NCBI GenBank assembly: GCA_937910875.1
Contig: CALENA010000042.1
Location: forward strand, 1 to 35,156
Direction: 5' to 3'
Source: an uncultured Desulfobulbaceae bacterium
GTDB lineage: Bacteria; Desulfobacterota; Desulfobulbia; Desulfobulbales; Desulfocapsaceae
Length of the DNA stretch: 35,156 nucleotides
Shown here: positions 8,834 to 16,206 of the stretch, in pieces
Layout: the number at the start of each line of letters is the position of its first letter
Position numbering within the stretch: position 1 is the stretch's first letter
Program-made: the position numbers and the translations under genes
Notes under the pieces: generated by a model
What the model was told of the DNA's origin: nothing
The model's input: the letters and a program-made list of their open reading frames with translations, nothing else
Databases searched by the model: none

Positions 8834-11048
8834 GTTCCTGCAGACGGCATCTCTGGCCGCAGCTGCGGTCCCGCTGTCCAAGGTGGTTTCCGCAGACACT
8901 GGAGTCACTAAGGCCCCACTTGATGCCAAGGGGACCTTTGGCGACCAGACTGTGGTCGGCGGTATCTGCGAAATGTGTTTCTGGCGCTGCCAGCTTGTGG
9001 GCAAGGTCCGCGACGGCCGCCTGATGAAGCTGGAAGGCAACCCCAAATCCATTGACAACGGCACAGCGATCTGCGCCCGCGGCAATGCCGGGGTCAAGCT
9101 TCTCTATGATCCCGACCGTCTCAAGTACCCTTTGAAAAATGTAGGCAAACGCGGCGCGCCCAAATGGAAGCGTGTCACCTGGCAGGAGGCCCTGGATGAG
9201 TGTGGTAACGGGCTCAACCAGGTCACCAAAAAATATGGCGCAAAGGGCATTGCCGTCTTCCCGCACGGTGCCTCGGCCAAATACCCGATGCACTACTTTG
9301 AGCGCACGGTCGGCACCCATAACGTCAGCGAGGCCTCTTTCTTCCAGTGTCGTGGTATCCGCGACACCGCCTATGTGGCCACCATCGGCAAGGCTCCGGG
9401 TGAAAAGGTCGACATGGCCAACACCAAGGTCCTCTTTTTCCTCGGTACCCACATCGGTGAGAATATTCATGTCTCCCATGTCAAACAATATGTCCAGGGC
9501 TTGCAGAACGGTGCCAAGCTGGTGGTCGCTGACCCGCGTTTTTCCGCTTCAGCCGCCAAGGCCGATATCTGGGTCCAGATCAAGCCCGGTACTGACACGG
9601 CCTATGTCCTGGCCATCATGAACTACCTGGTCCAGAACAACAAGTACGACGCAGACTTTGTCGAGGATCATACCGCAGGCTTTGACGAGTTCAGCGAGGC
9701 CATCAAGGAGTGGACCCTTGAAAAAGCCGCTGCAACCTGTGAAATCCCTGCCGCCCAGATCAAGGAAGTGGCCGAACTCCTGGCCGCCAATGCCCCGAAC
9801 GTGGCCATCCATCCCGGCCGCCACGTCTCCTGGTACGGCAATGACTTCCAGCGTGAACGTGCTCTGGGTTGCCTGACCGCCCTGCTTGGCGCCTTCTATG
9901 TCAAAGGTGGCTGGGTCCCGCCCAAGGGCCCCAAGGTCAGTGGCATCAGCTGGAAAAAACATGACCACGGCAACGAGCACAATCTCAACTACAATCACGA
10001 GGAAGATGAGAAACGTTATCCCTTCAACCCGCCCGGCACCCCGACCGAGTTGATCCGTGACTGCGCCATCAGCGGCAAACCTTATCCGATCAAGGGTTGT
10101 GTGGTCTGGGGTCAGAACCCGATGCAGACCATCCCTGGCCAGGAGAAGATGAAGAAGGTCTTCCAGCAGATGGACTTTGTCATGTGTGTCGATGTCATGC
10201 CAACCGACGTCACCCTCTGGGCCGACATTCTTCTGCCTGAGGCCAGTTATCTCGAGCGTTACGACTACATCAAGACCGGTACCCAGTGGAATCTGGCCGA
10301 TGAGCATCAGCAGTTCATTGCCCCCCGTATGCCGCTGGTCGCTCCGATGTTCGAGCGCAAAGACCAGGTCTACATCACCAACGAACTGGCCAAGCGCATG
10401 GGTCATGCCGCAGAGATCCCGGTCGGATCGCTTGAAGAGATGACTGAAAAGAGCCTGGCCTCTGTTGATCTGTCCATCGCCAAGATCAAGGCCGAGGACG
10501 GAATCCATATCCAGCCCGGCAAAGACCCCTATGGTCTGCCAGAGGACTTTGAGGTTCAGCTCTATAACGAGGATCTGGCCGATGCCGGTTTCCCCGGCGC
10601 CCCGACCTACATCCCGGTCCCGGAGGTTCCCAAAGGCTATGCCCGTCTTCTGTATGGTCGTGCCCCGGTCCACACCTTTAACCGCAGTCAGAACAACGTC
10701 TGGCTCCACAATGCCATGCCCATTAACCCGATCTGGATCAATGACCATGCAGCCGCCAAGATGGGACTGATGGACGGAGACACGGTCAGCGTGGTCAACA
10801 GCGAGGGCATTGCCTCCGGAACCACGACTACGGTCAAGGTTACCCCTGGTATCCGCAAAGACTGCGTCTACATGTATCACGGCTACGGCAGCGCCAGTCC
10901 CTTCATGACTGTGGGCAAGAATGCCGGTGTCGATGATCAGAAACTGATCAGCATCCTGGCCATCGACCCCGAGACGGGTTGCAGCGGCATGCGCAACAAC
11001 TTCGTCAAACTGGTCAAGAACGGTAAGGTTCTGGATATCCCGGCGTAA
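8808..11048 (+). CDS. Tat-exported molybdopterin oxidoreductase catalytic subunit (PsrA/PhsA-like)
   Basis: A 746-residue enzyme of the DMSO-reductase superfamily, binding a bis-pterin Mo or W cofactor. The N-terminus has a twin-arginine signal (TRRKFLQTASLAAAA), so the folded enzyme is expected in the periplasm. An N-terminal [4Fe-4S] site is visible as Cys54-x2-Cys57-x3-Cys61 and Cys89. Cys181 (in EASFFQCRGIRD) sits where the metal-ligating Cys of PsrA/PhsA-type enzymes is expected. The C-terminal part (RLLYGRAPVHTFNRSQNN, then the GDTVSVVNSEG barrel) is the pterin-binding domain. Length and layout fit polysulfide or thiosulfate reductases better than the longer arsenate or tetrathionate enzymes, but the substrate cannot be fixed from sequence reading. 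It lies between its chaperone and its ferredoxin subunit; no NrfD/PsrC quinone-linked membrane subunit is encoded nearby. Confidence 0.88.
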   Translation: MAFNLTRRKFLQTASLAAAAVPLSKVVSADTGVTKAPLDAKGTFGDQTVVGGICEMCFWRCQLVGKVRDGRLMKLEGNPKSIDNGTAICARGNAGVKLLYDPDRLKYPLKNVGKRGAPKWKRVTWQEALDECGNGLNQVTKKYGAKGIAVFPHGASAKYPMHYFERTVGTHNVSEASFFQCRGIRDTAYVATIGKAPGEKVDMANTKVLFFLGTHIGENIHVSHVKQYVQGLQNGAKLVVADPRFSASAAKADIWVQIKPGTDTAYVLAIMNYLVQNNKYDADFVEDHTAGFDEFSEAIKEWTLEKAAATCEIPAAQIKEVAELLAANAPNVAIHPGRHVSWYGNDFQRERALGCLTALLGAFYVKGGWVPPKGPKVSGISWKKHDHGNEHNLNYNHEEDEKRYPFNPPGTPTELIRDCAISGKPYPIKGCVVWGQNPMQTIPGQEKMKKVFQQMDFVMCVDVMPTDVTLWADILLPEASYLERYDYIKTGTQWNLADEHQQFIAPRMPLVAPMFERKDQVYITNELAKRMGHAAEIPVGSLEEMTEKSLASVDLSIAKIKAEDGIHIQPGKDPYGLPEDFEVQLYNEDLADAGFPGAPTYIPVPEVPKGYARLLYGRAPVHTFNRSQNNVWLHNAMPINPIWINDHAAAKMGLMDGDTVSVVNSEGIASGTTTTVKVTPGIRKDCVYMYHGYGSASPFMTVGKNAGVDDQKLISILAIDPETGCSGMRNNFVKLVKNGKVLDIPA

Positions 11049-11074
11049 GCTGACTCACGAGGAGGAATACTTCA

Positions 11075-11875
11075 ATGCAATATGGAATGATTATAGATCT
11101 CGAACGGTGCGTCGGCTGTCATGCCTGCACCATTGCCTGCAAGGCGGAATGGGAGGTCCCGGTGGCGAATGGTCGCAACTGGGTCAACCGCCTTGGTCCG
11201 ACCATGACCCCGGAAGGTCTGGCTTCAACCTATTACCCTGGCCTCTGCAACCACTGCGATGCTCCGCTTTGCGTCGAAGCCTGTCCCGCAGACCAGGTAG
11301 AAATGACCTTTACCGATGCCAAGTCTGGGAAAACCAAGACCTTGACTGTTGCCGCCACCTGGAAAGACCCCTTTGACGGTACAGTCCAGATCGACAAAGA
11401 GCGTTGCCTGGGCTGCGGTGCCTGCGCCGATGCCTGTCCCTATGGGGCTCGCTATGTCAACCCGGACCTGGCTGACGACAACTCAATGGGCAAGGCCGAC
11501 AAGTGCACCTACTGCAAACCTCGGGTAGAGGCAGGGCTTGACCCGGCCTGTGTCCAGACCTGCATCGCCGGAGCACGCATCTTTGGAGACCTGGATGATC
11601 CCAATTCAGCGGTCTCCAAGTATGTCAAGAAGGGCGCCAGGGGGATTGAGCCCCATGGTGGTCATCTCGGCCCCAACTCACGCTACTACGGCAACAAACG
11701 TGACATAAGCCTGCTCTTCAGCACCTCCACGCCTGAGCTTGCCGATCTTGGCATGACCAGACGACGGGCCATGCTGGCCACTCTGGTCAAACCGTCCATC
11801 AACAAGGCTCGCGACATCGGCCTTCTTGGTCTGGCCGGGGCCATGCTGGTCAAGAAGATGAGCGAAGAAAAATAA
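11075..11875 (+). CDS. Four-cluster ferredoxin electron-transfer subunit (PsrB/DmsB-like)
   Basis: A 266-residue iron-sulfur protein that should carry electrons to or from the molybdoenzyme encoded 26 bases upstream. Sixteen cluster Cys are visible in four groups: CVGCHACTIAC near the N-terminus, CNHCDAPLCVEAC, CLGCGACADAC, and CTYCKPRVEAG...CVQTC, enough for four [4Fe-4S] clusters as in PsrB, DmsB, PhsB and ArrB. It has no signal peptide of its own and would be exported by hitch-hiking with the Tat-tagged subunit. The C-terminus has one short hydrophobic stretch (DIGLLGLAGAMLVKK), which could touch the membrane but is too short to be an NrfD-like anchor. A good ribosome binding site (GAGGAGG, near 11059-11065) precedes the ATG. 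The gene closes the operon, before a strong terminator. Confidence 0.9.
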   Translation: MQYGMIIDLERCVGCHACTIACKAEWEVPVANGRNWVNRLGPTMTPEGLASTYYPGLCNHCDAPLCVEACPADQVEMTFTDAKSGKTKTLTVAATWKDPFDGTVQIDKERCLGCGACADACPYGARYVNPDLADDNSMGKADKCTYCKPRVEAGLDPACVQTCIAGARIFGDLDDPNSAVSKYVKKGARGIEPHGGHLGPNSRYYGNKRDISLLFSTSTPELADLGMTRRRAMLATLVKPSINKARDIGLLGLAGAMLVKKMSEEK

Positions 11876-11924
11876 TCGCTTGATCCAGACGCGTCACCTG
11901 CTGCCGGGAGACGCGTTGACAGGT

Positions 11925-11966
11925 AAAGGGGGGAGTTGCCGTATCCGGTGACTCCCCCCTTTTTTT
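11925..11966 (+). terminator. Strong intrinsic terminator of the molybdoenzyme operon
   Basis: GGGGGGAGT (11928-11936) pairs with ACTCCCCCC (11951-11959) across a 14-base loop and is followed by seven T (11960-11966). Adenines before the stem (11925-11927) pair with the first T bases, so the hairpin may also work for the opposite strand. Confidence 0.9.
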
Positions 11967-12015
11967 GTTACCAGCTGAAAACGATTCCACCTGATGGTCC
12001 GGTATGCAACCCGCA

Positions 12016-12122
12016 GGTGGGAACAGGAAGGTCTCTGGCCGGCGTATCTGAACCATGAGCGACGAAACGTCGTTCATGGTTCGGGCAAAGCGTAGCCGGC
12101 CAGAGACCTTCCTGTTCCCACC
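12016..12122. repeat. 107-base hairpin element with 28-bp perfect arms
   Basis: The outer arms 12016-12043 and 12095-12122 are perfect reverse complements over 28 bases (starting GGTGGGAACAGG). Inside, after an asymmetric internal loop, 12050-12064 pairs with 12068-12082 over 15 bases with one G-T wobble, closed by AAA. Transcribed from either strand it makes a very stable double-domed hairpin. There is no T-run. It lies between convergent genes and may be a mobile palindromic element or an RNA-level boundary. Confidence 0.85.
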
Positions 12123-12187
12123 GGGCCAAGCTCACCACCATGAACCTCACTTTTAAAATCTTGCTGAACAGTTACGAGCCTCTTGCA

Positions 12188-12448
12188 TCAGGAATAGATA
12201 AAGACAAAACGGTCATCATCAATACTGATCCGCAATCGCCCCTGGTGATTGCGGCCATAGACCTCCCAGGCAGCCTCCCCCTTGATCTCGCATTTCAGAC
12301 AATGGGGAGAATGGACCCCTTTCTCCCGGTCACACCAGGAGACCAGTGTCGCGAATTCATTCTCTTTCTCTCCCAGCAATCGGGCCATTTCTCTGGCCTG
12401 ATCGAAATCCACCTCATAGCCGGTCAACCGGCACTCAACCCGTTTCAT
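12188..12448 (-). CDS. Small conserved-looking cytoplasmic protein, possible AF1514-like (DUF5619) family
   Basis: An 86-residue protein beginning MKRVECRLTGYEVDFDQ and ending in DRFVFIYS. The ribosome binding site GGGAGGGAAAA directly before the ATG at 12448 decides this start over the earlier ATG at 12481. It has the feel of a folded small domain: an alpha segment (EMARLLGEKENEF), then CLKCEIKGEAAWEVYG and a beta-rich end. Three Cys are present (in WCDREKG and CLKC). From memory it resembles the AF1514/DUF5619 group of small uncharacterised proteins; I cannot verify this. No signal peptide. It converges on the molybdoenzyme operon and diverges from the rhodanese gene. Function unknown. Confidence 0.7.
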   Translation of the reverse strand: MKRVECRLTGYEVDFDQAREMARLLGEKENEFATLVSWCDREKGVHSPHCLKCEIKGEAAWEVYGRNHQGRLRISIDDDRFVFIYS

Positions 12449-12471
12449 TTTCCCTCCCTGATAGAAATATC

Positions 12472-12488
12472 CGCCTGACAATCAGGCG
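12472..12488. repeat. Small palindrome in the divergent upstream region
   Basis: CGCCTGA (12472-12478) and TCAGGCG (12482-12488) form a perfect 7-bp inverted repeat around CAA. It lies just upstream of the - strand gene's ribosome binding site, and part of it (GCCTGAT) recurs near 12522. It could be an operator or a small mRNA hairpin. Confidence 0.35.
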
Positions 12489-12553
12489 TGACAATGAATA
12501 TCAAATACTCATAAAAAAAACCGCCTGATCATGAAAAAAAACATCGATCAAAT

Positions 12554-12582
12554 TTGACATTTTCCTCCCACTCACATAGGAT
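12554..12582 (+). promoter_or_regulatory. Candidate promoter of the selenocysteine rhodanese gene
   Basis: TTGACA (12554-12559), 17-base spacer, TAGGAT (12577-12582): a consensus -35 and a four-of-six -10 at ideal spacing in an AT-rich stretch. It is about 140 bases before the start at 12721, indicating separate transcription from the molybdoenzyme operon, which has its own terminator. Confidence 0.55.
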
Positions 12583-12720
12583 AAAAACTAGTGAATAATT
12601 TTTTACTATTAACCTGTTACCACAATGTAGCAATGCGACGCGGACATCGTGAAGCACATTCGATTTGGGCCTTTTTCCGGCTCAGATCATAAACCTTTTT
12701 TCAAAGTTTGGAGGAGCTGT

Positions 12721-14037
12721 ATGAAAAGAGCATTAACCAAGATCATCCCTTTCCTGGTGATGGCATCCTTTCTCGCGACAGGATGTACCCAGGAAAACAC
12801 CCAGGCGGCCAAAGCGGCCAAGCCTGCCGTTGAGCAGGTCGCAAAAGAAAATGTCTACAAAGGATCTGTCGTTGGCAAGTCCAACAAGGCCAAGACCATC
12901 TCCATTAAAGTCGGCAAGGGAGAGGACGCCAAGACCATCATGGTCGCCTTTGACGACCAGACCAAGGGTGTTGAACACGCCTCTGTGGGCCATGCCTCCA
13001 TCATTAACTATGAAATGCGCAATGGCAAGCCTTATGCCACGGTCATTAAACCCAAACTGGCCAAACTGCCTGAGGGAGTCGCCGAGATCAAGACCGATGC
13101 CCTGGTCGATCTGATGGCCAGTGGAAAACAATTTACCCTGATTGATTCCCGTCCCGGTGGACGCTTTGCCGCAGGGTCTCTGCCCGGTGCCAAGAACATC
13201 ACTGTTCCCAAAATGAAAGAAACAATGGGCGCGGGGACCTTACCTGAAAACAAAGATGAGTTGGTGGTCTTTTTCTGTGGAGGCCCCACCTGAGGCATGT
13301 CCACATCCTCCGCCGGTCTGGCGAAGAAAGCAGGTTACACCAACATCCAGGTCTATCTTGATGGCGAGCCCAAATGGAGCAAAGAGGGCCATCCCGTATA
13401 TGCCTCCAACAAGTTTGTCGGGACAGGGAACATCGTCCTGATCGATCTCCGCAGTGCAGATAAATCAGCAGCCGGCCGTATCGCCCGTTCGGTCACCATC
13501 CCCTATGGTGATCTGGAAGATCGGATGAGCTCCATTCCACGCAAGGCCCCGGTTGTTGTTTACAGCGACAACGCAGAAGAGGCCATGGAAGGGTTGACCG
13601 ACCTGCGTGATGAGGGCTTCAAAAAGGCCGCCCTGGTCAACGGAAACATCCAGGGATGGATCAAATCCGGCGGTGCCATTGAAAAAGGCCCGGTCGTCAC
13701 CGAGATCAAGTGGATACGGCAACTGGAAAAGGGCGAAGTCAGCCTGGCTGATTTCAACAAGGCTGCCAACGGCCAGGATGCAGGGGCGATTATCCTTGAT
13801 GTCCGGACCAAAGATGAGGTTGCCGCTGGCAGGTTCATGAATTCTGTGACCATCCCCCTGGATGAGTTGGGCGCCCGCATGTCCGAACTGCCCAAGGACA
13901 AGAATATTTATGCCCACTGCACCACAGGTGCCCGTGCCGACATGGCCGCCAAGGAGCTGAACAAAAACGGCTTCAAGGCCTCATTTCTGGTCGCCAACGT
14001 CGACTGCAAGGGCAACGACTGTAAGGTAGAAGATTAA
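12721..14037 (+). CDS. Selenocysteine-containing triple-rhodanese lipoprotein (UGA at 13291 read as Sec)
   Basis: The frame runs from an ATG at 12721 (preceded by TTTGGAGGAGC) to 14037 with one in-frame TGA at 13291-13293, giving 438 residues with Sec191. The N-terminus is a lipoprotein signal (PFLVMASFLATGC, lipid on Cys22), so it faces the periplasm. A small domain (about 41-118) precedes rhodanese 1 (about 119-225), whose catalytic loop reads FFCGGPT-Sec-GMSTSS: Cys186 is the usual sulfur-carrying Cys, and Sec191 takes the place of the second Cys of the CGGPxC form I recall in related proteins. Rhodanese 2 (about 228-325) has YSDN instead of Cys at its loop and looks inactive. Rhodanese 3 (about 335-430) has HCTTGAR with Cys400, then a C-terminal CKGNDC. 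A SECIS-like hairpin follows the TGA. Position suggests sulfur transfer with the molybdoenzyme upstream. Automatic callers would split it into two genes. Confidence 0.85.
13291..13323 (+). promoter_or_regulatory. Bacterial SECIS element for UGA decoding as selenocysteine
   Basis: After the TGA (13291-13293), CGCC (13311-13314) and GGCG (13320-13323) close the five-base loop GGTCT (13315-13319). A GGUCU apical loop is the SelB-recognised signature of the E. coli fdhF SECIS, where the codons GGU CUG lie seven and eight codons after the UGA; here GGT CTG are eight and nine codons after it. The distance from the UGA to the loop is 21 bases, inside the normal range for bacteria. Confidence 0.8.
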
Positions 14038-14110
14038 CGTATCAGCTTTATTTCTGAACTGAACTTTCTTTTCTGTGCCCACTGAGCGCAGGAAAAGGAG
14101 TGTTCACCCG

Positions 14111-14147
14111 GGAAGGACCATCATCTGATGGTCCTTCCTTTTTTTTT
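14111..14147 (+). terminator. Intrinsic terminator after the selenoprotein gene
   Basis: GGAAGGACCATCA (14111-14123) pairs with TGATGGTCCTTCC (14126-14138), followed by nine T (14139-14147). It closes the selenoprotein transcript and lies in the 296-base gap before ettA, which otherwise shows nothing I recognise. Confidence 0.92.
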
Positions 14148-14333
14148 GATTTACAGGTATCCTGTTGGGCCAGACCATCTTGGCATTCCGGTCTGATTTT
14201 TACTTTTGGCTCTCAAGGCCCAGGCCGCCGGGCACGGGCTCAGCTATGCCCCTTTAATCTCAGATCATCACCCTGTCAACCAGCTTATCTCTTAACCACC
14301 CTTTCCCTCAACACCAACCACTCCCGGAAAAAC

Positions 14334-16016
14334 ATGAGCACAGACGATAAAAAAATTATCTACTCCATGATTGGAGTCAGCAAATTCTATGACACCACCC
14401 CCGTCCTCAAGGACATCTCTCTTTCTTATTTTTATGGGGCAAAAATCGGAGTTCTTGGCCTGAACGGGTCCGGTAAATCCACCCTGCTCAGAATCCTGGC
14501 CGGCATTGACACCGAATTCAACGGGAAGACCGTTTTTTCCCCCGGCCTGACCATTGACTATCTGGAACAGGAACCACAACTCGACCCGGACAAGAGCGTG
14601 CGCCAGATTGTTGAGGAGGGGGTCCAGGGCACGGTAGACCTGATCGCCGAGTTCAACCAGATTAACGAGCAGTTTGCCGAGCCCATGAGCGATGACGAGA
14701 TGCAGGCACTGATCGACCGACAGGCCTCGGTTCAGGACAAGCTGGACAGTCTCTCAGCCTGGGATCTTGATTCACGTCTGGAAATGGCCATGGACGCCCT
14801 GCGCTGCCCGCCGCCCGAGACCTCATGCCAGCACCTGTCCGGCGGCGAACGACGTCGCGTGGCCCTATGCCGCATCCTGCTCAAAAAACCAGACGTCCTG
14901 CTCCTGGATGAGCCCACCAACCATCTCGATGCCGAGAGCGTGGCCTGGCTTGAGCACCATCTCCAGAGCTATGCCGGGACCATTATTGCCGTGACCCATG
15001 ATCGATATTTCCTCGACAATGTGGCGGGCTGGATTCTTGAGTTGGATCGGGGCATGGGTATTCCCTGGAAGGGAAATTATTCGTCCTGGCTGGAACAGAA
15101 GGAACGGCGACTGGCCACGGAAGAAAAACAGTCCAGTGATCGACGCCGCACCCTGCAGAGGGAGCTGGAATGGATCAGGCTGTCGGCCAAGGGACGACGG
15201 AGCAAATCCAAGGCCAGGATCAATGCCTATGACCAGCTTCTCAATCAGCAGGCGGACACGGCTGCCCAGGACATGCAGATTTACATCCCACCCGGTCCAC
15301 GCCTGGGCAAGGTGGTGATCGAGGCCGAAAACATCAGCAAGAGCTTCGGCGATCGTCTGCTGGTGGAGAACATGAATTTCAATCTGCCGCCAGGTGGCAT
15401 AGTCGGGGTCATCGGCCCCAACGGCGCCGGCAAGTCCACCCTGTTCAAGATGATCACCGGCCAGGAGAGCCCGGACAGCGGCTCCATCCGTGTGGGCGAG
15501 ACGGTCAGGCTTGCCTATGTTGATCAGAGCCGGGACATTCTTAATCCTGAGGAGACCATCTGGCAGGCTATCTCAGAGGGTCAGGAGACCATCTGGCTGG
15601 GCACCAAAGAGGTGAATTCCCGGGCCTATGTGGGTCGCTTTAATTTTTCAGGCGCAGCCCAGCAGAAAAAGGTCGGCCTGCTTTCAGGTGGCCAGCGCAA
15701 CCGGGTCCATCTTGCCCGGATGCTCAAGGGAGGCAGCAATGTCCTGCTTCTGGATGAGCCCACCAATGACCTGGACGTCAACACCCTGCGGGCCCTGGAA
15801 GAGGCCCTGATCAACTTTGGTGGCTGTGCCGTGGTCATCAGCCATGACCGCTGGTTTCTGGACCGGATCGCCACCCATATCCTGGCCTTTGAAGGCAATT
15901 CCGAGGCGGTCTGGTTCGAGGGCAATTATTCAGATTACGAAAAAGATCGGAAAGCGCGGCTCGGCTCAGCCGCAGACCAGCCACACCGGATCAGATACCG
16001 GCAGCTGACCCGCTGA
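14334..16016 (+). CDS. ettA: Energy-dependent translational throttle protein EttA (ABC-F ATPase)
   Basis: A 560-residue cytoplasmic ABC-F protein that binds the ribosomal E site and couples elongation to the ATP/ADP ratio. It has two ATP-binding cassettes without membrane segments: Walker A1 GLNGSGKST (Lys48), signature LSGGERRRVALCR, Walker B LLLDEPTNHLD; then Walker A2 GPNGAGKST, signature LSGGQRNRVHLAR, Walker B LLLDEPTNDLD. A linker rich in Arg/Lys (about residues 250-310, with SAKGRRSKSKARINAY) is the P-site interaction motif region. Length and the SKFYDTTPVLKDISLSY start match EttA closely. The ATG at 14334 is chosen because homology starts there; the frame is open further upstream to 14100, but that part overlaps a terminator and has no family resemblance. 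It stands alone between two terminators. Confidence 0.94.
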   Translation: MSTDDKKIIYSMIGVSKFYDTTPVLKDISLSYFYGAKIGVLGLNGSGKSTLLRILAGIDTEFNGKTVFSPGLTIDYLEQEPQLDPDKSVRQIVEEGVQGTVDLIAEFNQINEQFAEPMSDDEMQALIDRQASVQDKLDSLSAWDLDSRLEMAMDALRCPPPETSCQHLSGGERRRVALCRILLKKPDVLLLDEPTNHLDAESVAWLEHHLQSYAGTIIAVTHDRYFLDNVAGWILELDRGMGIPWKGNYSSWLEQKERRLATEEKQSSDRRRTLQRELEWIRLSAKGRRSKSKARINAYDQLLNQQADTAAQDMQIYIPPGPRLGKVVIEAENISKSFGDRLLVENMNFNLPPGGIVGVIGPNGAGKSTLFKMITGQESPDSGSIRVGETVRLAYVDQSRDILNPEETIWQAISEGQETIWLGTKEVNSRAYVGRFNFSGAAQQKKVGLLSGGQRNRVHLARMLKGGSNVLLLDEPTNDLDVNTLRALEEALINFGGCAVVISHDRWFLDRIATHILAFEGNSEAVWFEGNYSDYEKDRKARLGSAADQPHRIRYRQLTR

Positions 16017-16033
16017 CAGATACGACTTTACTC

Positions 16034-16102
16034 TGACCAGCATGGCTGGACCAGAATGGCCAGCCACAAACAACCATAAACGTTCGTCCCTTCGACATGG
16101 CC
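16034..16102 (+). repeat. Dispersed intergenic repeat, copy 1 (69 bp)
   Basis: This 69-base stretch downstream of ettA matches 32979-33047 downstream of the slyD-like gene, with about ten differences (roughly 86% identity, ungapped by eye). Both begin TGACCAGCATGGCTGG, contain an internal TGGCTGG/CCAGCCA hairpin, and share AACGTTCGT. Both follow a + strand gene closely and sit between convergent genes. Confidence 0.8.
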
Positions 16103-16136
16103 TGTCATGGTCTCCGCTGAACTTCCGGACAAAACA

Positions 16137-16176
16137 AAGAATGGGGCTGCCGAAAATCTTCGACAGCCCCATTCTT
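16137..16176. terminator. Bidirectional intrinsic terminator between ettA and the Hpt gene
   Basis: Arms 16137-16154 and 16159-16176 pair over 18 bases (AAGAATGGGGCTG...) with one mismatch and a four-base loop. T-rich tails follow on both strands. It separates the convergent ettA and Hpt genes. Confidence 0.85.
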
Positions 16177-16206
16177 TTAATTTTCCGCACATCAAATCCG
16201 ATTGGA

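Larger units (their letters stand above)
11876..12187. other. Intergenic region with terminator and long hairpin element
   Basis: This 312-base gap between two convergent genes has no coding sequence that I believe. It contains the intrinsic terminator at 11925-11966 and the 107-base inverted-repeat element at 12016-12122. Confidence 0.6.

Noticed and set aside
9549-10880. 443-codon open frame on the - strand
   Set aside because: Antisense shadow of the molybdoenzyme gene, with low-complexity Gly/Val/Asp-rich translation.
12016-12122. Hairpin element considered as a tRNA or riboswitch
   Set aside because: It is one long near-perfect stem with no cloverleaf or multi-helix core, and lies downstream of both neighbours rather than upstream.
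12140-12478. 112-codon + strand frame opposite the small - strand gene
   Set aside because: The - strand frame has the better ribosome binding site and a more protein-like composition.
12649-14037. Reading the rhodanese region as two separate genes (12649-13293 and 13297-14037) or as a pseudogene
   Set aside because: Both parts share a frame, the break is within one rhodanese active-site loop at a Cys-equivalent position, and a SECIS-like hairpin follows. GGAGG at 13279 is 13 bases before ATG 13297, too far for a convincing independent start, though it cannot be excluded.
14100-14333. 78-codon N-terminal extension of EttA
   Set aside because: It would begin inside the terminator of the selenoprotein gene and has no similarity to ABC-F proteins.
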